From CAYNRQ01 sp964399875 (lineage in GTDB: Archaea; Aenigmatarchaeota; Aenigmatarchaeia; QMZP01), in the NCBI GenBank assembly GCA_964399875.1, contig CAYNRQ010000060.1, forward strand, positions 1 to 6,595: a stretch of 6,595 nucleotides of DNA. The letters run 5' to 3'. Each line of letters starts with the position of its first letter. Positions within the stretch are counted from its first letter, which is position 1. Made by a program: the position numbers and the translations under genes. Positions 1 through 3,860 of the stretch are shown here, one piece after another. The notes under the pieces were generated by a model that saw nothing but the letters and a program-made list of their open reading frames with translations, was not told the origin of the DNA and ran no database searches.

Positions 1-42
1 TGTGACTGGTGGTAAGGAGCTAATCAATTAACCGTTTGAGAT
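1..42 (+). repeat. Left copy of 42-bp direct repeat bounding the accessory island
   Basis: This segment matches 3488-3529 at 40 of 42 positions, with differences at 20 (c/a) and 33 (c/a). It starts with TGTGACTGGTGG and ends with GTTTGAGAT. In the right-hand copy the GACTGGTGG part is the 3' arm of a perfect 9-bp hairpin; here the matching 5' arm would lie just outside the window. The last part, AATTAACCGTTTGAGAT, also occurs at 449-465. It is probably part of the end of a mobile element, or a recombination site, rather than coding sequence. Confidence 0.85.
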
Positions 43-49
43 TTTTAAT

Positions 50-71
50 CCACCAGTGTTTTCACTGGTGG
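50..71. repeat. Left-end-class hairpin of IS200/IS605-type element
   Basis: A perfect 9-bp stem, CCACCAGTG / CACTGGTGG, closed by a TTTT loop, lies 60 bp upstream of the transposase start. Subterminal imperfect palindromes of this size are what TnpA (Y1 HUH transposases) binds at the left end of IS200/IS605 elements. The right arm is identical to that of the hairpin at 2406-2427, so the two belong to one class. The exact outer cleavage site cannot be seen. Confidence 0.7.
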
Positions 72-404
72 TCTCCACTCAAGTTCCAGCTTCACCAATT
101 ATCAAATAATAAATATCAGTAGGTGAAGCGTATGGCCAACTTAGTCAGCCATAGCTTCAGTGTTGGCAACTGCTGGATTCACCTTGCGTTCAAGGTGAAA
201 TACTCACATAAAATATTTGGTATTCCTGGAATAAAAATGCGCATGGAACAACTGCTCAAGGAAGCAATGAACAAATATAACATAGAATGCAGGGAATTGG
301 GAATAGATATGGACCATGTCCATATGGTTCTGGACATAGGGATTCGCGGAGTTAGCCGGGTTGTGAAGTTATTAAAGGGATACTCCGCTAAGAAAAATTC
401 CGCA

Positions 405-465
405 GTCTTATTAACCAACTGCATGCGGCTGGCGGCGAGGAGTTGGCCAATTAACCGTTTGAGAT
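405..465 (+). repeat. Palindromic repeat unit, copy B (interrupts tnpA)
   Basis: This copy carries TCTTATTAACCA, then GCATGCGGCTGG, GGCGAGGAGTTGGCCA and finally AATTAACCGTTTGAGAT. Arms CCAACT (415-420) and AGTTGG (441-446) can pair; in the copy at 2797-2846 the C-to-T change in the left arm keeps the pairing as a G-U wobble. The first 12 or so bases match 3469-3480 and the last 17 match the boundary repeats at 1-42 and 3488-3529. It has replaced the 3' part of tnpA. Confidence 0.75.
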
Positions 466-505
466 CTTATAACCTGCCCTTTCAAGTGGTCAGTGGAATT
501 GCATG

Positions 506-525
506 CCACTGGCTTAAGCCGGTGG
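506..525. repeat. Right-end-class hairpin of IS200/IS605-type element
   Basis: CCACTGGC / GCCGGTGG forms an 8-bp stem with one G-T wobble and a TTAA loop. The left arm can alternatively pair with CAGTGG at 491-496. The hairpin and the 15 or so bases before it resemble 3347-3383, so these are two copies of one terminus. In IS605-type elements with tnpB, the guide RNA scaffold ends at this position. Confidence 0.65.
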
Positions 526-540
526 AGGGTGAGATAACAA

Positions 541-1035
541 TCAGGGTTCAGGCAAAAAAGAAAGGATATCATCAACAACTTCTTTTAATGGTTTCGTGGC
601 ATCAATCGTTTCTCCATAATTGAATTCAGCTGATTTTTTATAAACATCCTCTGCAGATTTTTTACCATATGTTTTATTTCTCTCCCTGTCCCTTTTCACG
701 CAGATCTCAAGTGGGACTTGAAGCGTAAAGACATAATGTGGAAAATCCAATCTTTTTATCAGATCATCAATCTGTGATTTCCAGTAAAAATTACCATCAA
801 AAACAACCGGAATTCCGCTGCTCAATAATTTTTCTGCTTTTGGGGCAACAATCCCATTCACCCGTATAAAACTTTTCTGAGAGATATAGCCTTCTTCCCA
901 TTCTTTGAGCAGACCATGCTCATTAAGAATCTTGTCTATAGAAAAATATCTCCCCTTCACCAATTTCGTTATCCTTCCGGCTACTGCAGTTTTTCCGCAC
1001 CCCAACGGACCGCGAATTATTATGTAATAGCTCAT
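541..1035 (-). CDS. P-loop kinase-like ATPase (AAA_33 / predicted kinase type)
   Basis: The product is a 164-residue soluble protein with a single P-loop kinase fold. The Walker A motif is GPLGCGKT at residues 9-16, followed by FSIDKIL (31-37), a hydrophobic strand VVFDGNFY (77-84) that could carry the Walker B/acceptor aspartate, and an arginine-rich lid CVKRDRERNKTYG (112-124). This pattern matches small predicted kinases of the AAA_33 group, relatives of zeta toxin, chloramphenicol phosphotransferase and adenylylsulfate kinase. The substrate cannot be read from the sequence. The start ATG (1033-1035) lies one base after the stop of the PIN gene, so the two are almost certainly cotranscribed and probably translationally coupled. 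The stop codon lies 16 bases from the right-end hairpin of the upstream IS relic, so the last few codons may have been reshaped by the insertion. Confidence 0.82.
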   Translation of the reverse strand: MSYYIIIRGPLGCGKTAVAGRITKLVKGRYFSIDKILNEHGLLKEWEEGYISQKSFIRVNGIVAPKAEKLLSSGIPVVFDGNFYWKSQIDDLIKRLDFPHYVFTLQVPLEICVKRDRERNKTYGKKSAEDVYKKSAEFNYGETIDATKPLKEVVDDILSFLPEP

Positions 1036-1036
1036 C

Positions 1037-1447
1037 TTACCTATTCCTTTCCCCCCAGATCTTCAGGAAATCCCCAGGCCTTAATACCCTTATCCCATAG
1101 TATCCATCATGCTCCAGCAGGTGTTTATCATTGGATATAATGTACTGGGCCTGGCCTGCCACAGCAGCCTCAAAGTATTTGTTATCAGACTTATCAGAGC
1201 ATATATCAATCCTTGTCTCTGGTTTAGGAACATAAACTGCCCTCGAATAGAACTTAATTACCTTGTTAAGATACTCTGCAGCAGGCCTTACTTTTTCCAG
1301 GATAAATATATTCTCATCCTTTGTTCTTCCGGAGTAGACTGCCAAAATCTTCTGATCTATACAAAGATCTATAATCCTATTTGATGCACTGCGTGGATTA
1401 TACCTTCCTGCTATGATCAGATTCGTGTCCAGCACTATCCTTATCAT
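1037..1447 (-). CDS. PIN-domain ribonuclease, COG1569-type putative toxin
   Basis: A 136-residue PIN domain. The four acidic residues expected for the Mg/Mn site are visible: D7 in IVLDTNLIIAG, E45 in GRTKDEN, D88 in SDKSDNKYFEAA, and D107 in YIISNDKHLL. The SDKSDNKYFE stretch is typical of COG1569 (putative toxin-antitoxin system toxin, PIN family), so RNA cleavage is the expected activity. I chose ATG 1445-1447 because the PIN fold begins directly there. The longer frame to 1549 adds 34 residues with no PIN match and runs over the start of the divergent gene. A GAGG (1458-1461) lies 10 nt upstream. No antitoxin with a recognisable DNA-binding domain is adjacent; the neighbour is the kinase, one base downstream. 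Toxin function is inferred from the family only. Confidence 0.86.
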   Translation of the reverse strand: MIRIVLDTNLIIAGRYNPRSASNRIIDLCIDQKILAVYSGRTKDENIFILEKVRPAAEYLNKVIKFYSRAVYVPKPETRIDICSDKSDNKYFEAAVAGQAQYIISNDKHLLEHDGYYGIRVLRPGDFLKIWGERNR

Positions 1448-1448
1448 G

Positions 1449-1456
1449 TTTTTATT
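1449..1456 (+). promoter_or_regulatory. TATA-like box for the DUF1624 gene in a 30-bp divergent spacer
   Basis: TTTTTATT is centred 26 bp upstream of ATG 1478, the spacing expected for an archaeal TATA box driving a leaderless transcript. No Shine-Dalgarno sequence precedes that ATG, which fits. On the other strand, ATTAATTT (1467-1474) is centred about 23 bp upstream of the PIN start. The spacer between the two start codons is only 30 bp, so the two promoters would interlock. Confidence 0.45.
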
Positions 1457-1477
1457 TCCTCTATTGAAATTAATCTT

Positions 1478-2200
1478 ATGAGCGCGCACAGATTCTGGGA
1501 GATAGATTTTTTTCGTGGCCTTGCCATAATCATGATGATCGTTTTCCATTCTCTATATGATATAAATTATTTTGGGGTTTATAATATTCCACTATTTTCC
1601 GGTTTCTGGCTGTACTTCGCCCGCATCACTGCGGGAACCTTTATATTTTTATTTGGAATTTCCATGACCATAAGCTATTCCCGTGCAAAATCCACGCTAA
1701 CCCAAAATCAGCTAAGACTGAAATTCATGAAAAGAGGCCTTAAGATATTTATCCTGGGACTCTTGATAACCCTGATGACTTATCTTTTCCTAAAGGGTGG
1801 ATTTATCTGGTTCGGTATTCTGCATTTCATTGGAATTTCTGTGTTCCTGGCTTACCCCTTACTCAAGTACAGAATCTCAAACCTCTTGTTAGGCCTGGTA
1901 TTTATCGTTCTGGGTTTTTTTCTGGCTGGTCTTGTTTTTGATTTTCCATGGCTCTTATGGCTTGGCCTAAGGCCCGCCAGTTTCTACACCCTGGACTACT
2001 TCCCTCTTTTCCCGTGGCTGGGTCTTGCCCTGATAGGTGTTTTCTTTGGCAACGTTTTGTACAAAAACAACAAGAGGCAATTCAAGGTGCCCAATATCCC
2101 AAACAGGAACCCCATATGCTTTCTGGGCCGGCATTCTTTGATTATCTATCTTTTACATCAGCCGATACTGATAGCTTTCCTTTACCTTTTTGTTTTGTGA
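1478..2200 (+). CDS. DUF1624 / heparan-alpha-glucosaminide N-acetyltransferase-like membrane protein
   Basis: A 240-residue integral membrane protein with about seven hydrophobic helices (roughly residues 14-30, 43-67, 87-105, 108-129, 133-154, 174-195 and 219-240). The N-terminal RFWEIDFFRGLAIIMMIVFH, the central WFGILHFIGIS (111-121), YFPLFPWLGLALIGVFFG (174-191) and C-terminal LGRHSLIIYLLHQPIL (216-231) are hallmarks of the DUF1624/COG3503 family, related to the catalytic domain of heparan-alpha-glucosaminide N-acetyltransferase. Relatives are thought to move acyl groups across the membrane; H24 and H116 lie in conserved family positions, but the substrate here is unknown. It is divergent from the PIN gene with 30 bp between starts. 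A TTTTT run at 2204-2208 just past the stop may serve as an archaeal U-tract terminator. Confidence 0.88.
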   Translation: MSAHRFWEIDFFRGLAIIMMIVFHSLYDINYFGVYNIPLFSGFWLYFARITAGTFIFLFGISMTISYSRAKSTLTQNQLRLKFMKRGLKIFILGLLITLMTYLFLKGGFIWFGILHFIGISVFLAYPLLKYRISNLLLGLVFIVLGFFLAGLVFDFPWLLWLGLRPASFYTLDYFPLFPWLGLALIGVFFGNVLYKNNKRQFKVPNIPNRNPICFLGRHSLIIYLLHQPILIAFLYLFVL

Positions 2201-2405
2201 ATTTTTAGGAACCAGTGTTCAATAGAGCGGAAGTTTTCTGACCCTCTTTATGCAATAAGTCAGATGTAGATGTGCTGGGATAACTAATTGAAGGTGTTCT
2301 GATTCTTGAGAGAATTCATGTCTCACTATTAACCGAAAATTATATAGTGAGCACGAGACATCTCTGCATCCATTGCCATTGAGATGCAGATTCCTGAACG
2401 ATTAT
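2201..2405. other. Gene-free stretch with two stem-loops
   Basis: I see no convincing gene here. Two perfect 8-bp hairpins stand in a row: CTCACTAT (2322-2329) with ATAGTGAG (2344-2351), and TCTGCATC (2363-2370) with GATGCAGA (2383-2390). A second outer pairing, TGTCT/AGACA, is possible around the first. They lie directly before the left-end-class hairpin at 2406. They may be remnants of another small mobile element or flanking structure; there is no U-tract to mark a terminator. Confidence 0.5.
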
Positions 2406-2427
2406 CCACTAGTGAATACACTGGTGG
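2406..2427. repeat. Left-end-class hairpin, second copy
   Basis: CCACTAGTG / CACTGGTGG with an AATA loop gives 9 bp with one T-G wobble; a flanking T-A pair extends it to 10. The 3' arm is identical to that of the hairpin upstream of tnpA (63-71). It has the form of an IS200/IS605 left-end palindrome and pairs conceptually with the right-end hairpin at 3363-3383. Confidence 0.6.
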
Positions 2428-2436
2428 AAATCTGAT

Positions 2437-2823
2437 TTATAATAAGCAAATAGGACCCTCCATATTCGCACCGAAACACTTACGAACAGGTTCAAAATCA
2501 GAATCAAGCCAGTGCCCTGCATTTTCTAGTTTTCCATCTTTCAACATCCTGTATAAAAACTCTCCAAAACTCTTTCCAATAACCGTGGTTTCACCATTCT
2601 CATGAAATGTGTCTAAAATATCTCTTCTGTTAGGATTTCTTATTCCTTTTCCCGGAGCTTGTAGATCTATTGGATAAATATGTTCATGACTTTTATCCTT
2701 CCCATCAACTTCAAAGGTTAAGGTGTGGCGCTGAAGCTCATCAACAGGGCAAAATACATACCCAAAAACTTCTCCCTGTTTGTTATTTCTAGAAGTTGGC
2801 CAACTCCTCGCCCCCAGCCGCAT
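2437..2823 (-). pseudogene. Uncharacterised gene fragment, weakly SUKH (SMI1/KNR4)-like, 5' end replaced by repeat
   Basis: The open frame of 128 codons starts with MRLGARSWP, which is encoded by the palindromic repeat and has a near-identical counterpart (MRLAARSWP) inside the tnpA fusion. Only about residues 11-128 are native. They contain GYVFCPVDEL, a charged stretch HEHIYPIDLQ, and VIGKSFGEFLYRMLKDGKL (81-99). The 'SFxEFL' ending after a loop of acidic and polar residues recalls the C-terminal part of SUKH/SMI1-KNR4 proteins, many of which are immunity proteins, but this is a weak impression. The natural start and N-terminal part appear to have been lost when the repeat landed, so it is probably a broken gene. 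The stop lies 10 bases from the left-end hairpin. Confidence 0.5.
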
Positions 2824-2846
2824 GCAATTGGTTAATTGTTTGAGAG
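2797..2846 (-). repeat. Palindromic repeat unit, copy C
   Basis: Read on the minus strand, this copy gives CTCTCAAACAATTAACCAAT then TGCATGCGGCTGG and GGCGAGGAGTTGGCCA. The second half is nearly identical to copy B at 405-448. It contains a 12-bp perfect palindrome AGTTGGCCAACT at 2794-2805. It forms the first codons of the adjacent minus-strand fragment. Confidence 0.75.
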
Positions 2847-2873
2847 CAATTCCGCCGCGGCTGGTGTTCGCTG
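2830..2873. repeat. Left inverted repeat flanking the noncoding region
   Basis: GGTTAATTGTTTGAGAG (2830-2846) is the exact reverse complement of 3432-3448. The similarity continues as AATTCCGC and then CTGGTG..CTG, matching the complement of 3406-3430 with several changes. The pair encloses a segment of about 620 bp that holds no gene. Confidence 0.75.
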
Positions 2874-3362
2874 TTTGTCTTGCTGGCTGAAACCGCCGGC
2901 CAATAGAACGGTGGGATTTTATTTAAATCTGTCAAGTAAAATAAATAATGTTGCCTTTACACATCCTGGCTAAAGCCATGGATTTTTTGGTTCGGCATAA
3001 TACTCACGGGGCTGTGGTGTAGTTTAGCCCTTTTCAAGAAAAGCCTCCAGAAAAGGGTTCTAAAATGGTCTAGCATCCGAGCTTAGGGTGAGTCTCTCTT
3101 TGCAGGAGTTGCTCATAAACAGCTCGAGACTGGGGTTCAAAACCCAAAACCTTTTTACATGAGCTGACGCTGCACAAAAAGTTTAGGGCTTATCCCAAAA
3201 ACATGCAAGGTTAACGGATAAAACCGTCAATAGTATTAAAGGGTAAGTAAGCCCTTGGAGAGGGAAATGTGTTTCTCTCTCGGGTGAAAATCCCTGCAGC
3301 CCCATGACCTGTCTCAAGGCAGGCAAAACAAAGCACTGTTTGAATCAGTTGAAATCAGAATT
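2847..3362 (+). other. Gene-free stretch of about 515 bases, unusually rich in stem-loops
   Basis: No open frame of note is present on either strand. From 2963 onward almost every segment can pair. ATCC-TGGC/GCCA-T-GGAT (2963-2982) is followed by six T residues (2983-2988), like an intrinsic terminator on the plus strand. The structured core at 3008-3303 is described separately. CCTGTC/GGCAGG with a TCAA loop lies at 3308-3323. The AT-rich part at 2914-2950 could hold a promoter (AAAATAAATA at 2938-2947), but nothing decides this. Confidence 0.6.
3008..3303 (+). ncRNA. Candidate structured noncoding RNA, class unknown (possibly transposon guide-RNA-like)
   Basis: A 7-bp closing stem GGGGCTG (3008-3014) / CAGCCCC (3297-3303) encloses a series of perfect or near-perfect helices. 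These are CCCTTTTC (3028-3035) / GAAAAGGG (3050-3057); CGAGCT (3078-3083) / AGCTCG (3121-3126) with inner GTGAG/CTCAT; GGGTT-CAA-AACCC (3133-3145); GGGCTTA (3186-3192) / TAAGCCC (3248-3254) with inner CCC/GGG; ACGG/CCGT (3214-3227); GAGAGGGAAA (3258-3267) / TTTCTCTCTC (3272-3281) with a TGTG loop; and GGG/CCC (3282-3294). No open frame runs through it. It ends about 45 bases before the right-end-like segment 3347-3383, the place where TnpB-type elements encode omega RNA, and this is the basis for a guide-RNA guess. I do not recognise RNase P, SRP RNA or tmRNA signatures. The strand is chosen by analogy with the element end and is not proven. Confidence 0.45.
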
Positions 3363-3383
3363 CCACTGGTCTCTGACCGGTGG
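3363..3383. repeat. Right-end-class hairpin, second copy
   Basis: CCACTGGT / ACCGGTGG forms an 8-bp stem with one T-G wobble and a CTCTG loop. The segment before it (from TCAGTTGAAATC, 3347) resembles 490-500 in front of the first right-end hairpin. The arms differ from the first copy by C/T and G/A at the loop-proximal pair, which keeps that pair (C-G versus T-A): a compensatory change. Confidence 0.65.
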
Positions 3384-3405
3384 TTCCAAACAAGGCAATC
3401 GCTAA

Positions 3406-3448
3406 CAGTCACCAGTCACTATGCGGAATTACTCTCAAACAATTAACC
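3406..3448. repeat. Right inverted repeat flanking the noncoding region
   Basis: CTCTCAAACAATTAACC (3432-3448) is the exact reverse complement of 2830-2846, preceded by GCGGAATT and a CAGTC-ACCAG stretch that match the outer part of the left repeat. Its TCTCAAAC (3433-3440) can also pair with GTTTGAGA (3521-3528), enclosing the hairpin 3463-3499 in a larger stem structure. Confidence 0.75.
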
Positions 3449-3462
3449 AGGAGCTCCGCATC

Positions 3463-3499
3463 CCACCAGTCTTATTAACCAGTTGTGTGTGACTGGTGG
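3463..3499. repeat. Hairpin within the right boundary repeat
   Basis: CCACCAGTC (3463-3471) and GACTGGTGG (3491-3499) form a perfect 9-bp stem with a 19-base loop. The 8-bp palindrome GGAGCTCC (3450-3457) stands just before it. The left part TCTTATTAACCA is shared with copy B at 405-416. Confidence 0.75.
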
Positions 3500-3529
3500 T
3501 AAGGAGATAATCAATTAACAGTTTGAGAT
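3488..3529 (+). repeat. Right copy of 42-bp direct repeat bounding the accessory island
   Basis: This copy is 40/42 identical to 1-42. It ends 22 bases before the first ATG of the DUF167 gene, so mobile-element DNA reaches right up to the start of a conserved gene and has probably replaced its original promoter. No good TATA box is visible between here and 3552. Confidence 0.85.
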
Positions 3530-3551
3530 AAGAGTCGGGTTTTCAAGACCC

Positions 3552-3824
3552 ATGGGAAAGAATATGTACCATTCAAAAGAAGGCCTTATAACAGAGGCGA
3601 AAATCAAGACAGGTGTAGAAGAGTTTCGTGTGAAAAAGGTAGGTCATATTCTGTTCATTGGTGTTAAAAGCAGACCTGAGCAAGGCAGAGCCAATCAGGA
3701 GATCGTTAAGGAGCTTGGAAGGCTTTTAGGGAAAAGGGTTGAAATTCTGAAAGGTCATAGGAACAGTAAAAAACTTATTCTTATAAGGGATGCAAGTGAA
3801 GAAGATATAAGCCATTTTCAATAA
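3552..3824 (+). CDS. DUF167 / YggU-family (UPF0235) protein
   Basis: A 90-residue protein, the usual length for the family. The conserved signature is clear: VKSRPEQGRANQEIVKELG (38-56), corresponding to the family's PxxGxAN block, and ILKGHRNSKKLILI (65-78), corresponding to the G-x-x-S-x-x-K block. The family is widespread in archaea and bacteria, small and soluble, and of unknown biochemical role. Two in-frame starts are possible, ATG 3552 and ATG 3564; neither has a strong Shine-Dalgarno sequence and the fold starts after both. The gene lies immediately beyond the boundary repeat and 36 bases upstream of the membrane-protein gene on the same strand, so the two may be cotranscribed. It marks the return from accessory to housekeeping DNA. 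Confidence 0.9.
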   Translation: MGKNMYHSKEGLITEAKIKTGVEEFRVKKVGHILFIGVKSRPEQGRANQEIVKELGRLLGKRVEILKGHRNSKKLILIRDASEEDISHFQ

Positions 3825-3860
3825 GTATAATTATTAAGCTGATTCACTATAATATTTCTT

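Larger units (their letters stand above)
50..525 (+). mobile_element. Degenerate IS200/IS605-type element (relic)
   Basis: The unit runs from the left-end hairpin (50-71) through a truncated tnpA to a right-end-class hairpin (506-525). From about 399 the transposase sequence is replaced by palindromic repeat DNA, so the catalytic C-terminus is missing and no tnpB is present. The right end (490-525) shares the layout TCAGT..GAA..CCACTGG-loop-CCGGTGG with 3347-3383, which supports calling it a terminus. The element ends 16 bases before the stop codon of the minus-strand kinase gene. It could only move if a TnpA were supplied in trans. The boundaries are inferred from the hairpins, not from a target-site comparison. 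Confidence 0.6.
132..623 (+). pseudogene. tnpA: Truncated IS200/IS605 TnpA transposase fused to repeat-derived sequence
   Basis: Residues 1 to about 88 are recognisable as the Y1 HUH transposase TnpA, which cuts and rejoins single-stranded element ends. They include HSFSVGNCWIHLAFKVKY near the N-terminus, the metal-binding HUH motif as H62-V-H64 in DMDHVHMVLDI, and VVKLLKGYSAKK. The family normally runs to about 130-150 residues and places its catalytic tyrosine in the last third. Here homology stops at about nucleotide 399, where a palindromic repeat begins, and the frame continues through repeat and right-end DNA to a stop at 621-623. The nucleophile is therefore lost and the product should be inactive. 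I prefer ATG 132 because a GGTGA Shine-Dalgarno-like sequence (122-126) sits 5 nt upstream; a GTG at 123 is in frame. The tail also overlaps the 3' end of the opposing kinase gene, so only the first part is real transposase. Confidence 0.8.
2406..3383. mobile_element. Putative non-autonomous IS200/IS605-type unit without transposase
   Basis: The unit is delimited by a left-end-class hairpin (2406-2427) and a right-end-class hairpin (3363-3383) that match the two ends of the tnpA relic at 50-525 in class and order. In between lie a minus-strand gene fragment, one palindromic repeat and a long structured noncoding region. No tnpA or tnpB is present, so any mobility would need TnpA in trans. The extent is an inference from the paired hairpins. 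The inverted repeats at 2830-2873 and 3406-3448 suggest a different, partly overlapping boundary, so the structure may be composite. Confidence 0.4.

Noticed and set aside
1109..1384. Plus-strand open frame of 91 codons
   Set aside because: It lies antisense to the PIN gene, has no recognisable domain, and the PIN motifs on the other strand are clear.
1448..1549. N-terminal extension of the PIN protein by 34 residues
   Set aside because: The extension has no PIN similarity, overlaps the start of the divergent gene, and the fold starts exactly at ATG 1447.
3120..3160. A tRNA T-arm (GGGGTTCAAAACCC) within the noncoding region
   Set aside because: The loop fits TTCRANN, but the stem has a G-A mismatch and no acceptor, D or anticodon arms of normal size surround it. 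It fits better as a simple GGGTT/AACCC hairpin.
3008..3303. tRNA, tRNA with large intron, or tmRNA
   Set aside because: The ends form a 7-bp acceptor-like stem, TG follows it, and a 7-base loop (TGAAAAT) resembles a T-arm. The loop lacks the TTC of a real T-loop, the T-stem has a mismatch, no D-stem partner or anticodon arm can be placed, and there is no tag reading frame.
3304..3307. ATGA as a HEARO-type insertion site next to the structured RNA
   Set aside because: A four-base match is expected by chance, and it lies on the wrong side for the orientation assumed.
2847..3362. RNase P RNA or SRP RNA
   Set aside because: I could not find the conserved blocks of either (the RNase P GAAAGTCC/ACAGAAA cores or the SRP GGAA-loop region), although CACAAAA..GGGCTTAT is faintly reminiscent of RNase P.
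1..3529. CRISPR array
   Set aside because: The repeats are few, of unequal type and orientation, and spaced hundreds to thousands of bases apart with genes between them.
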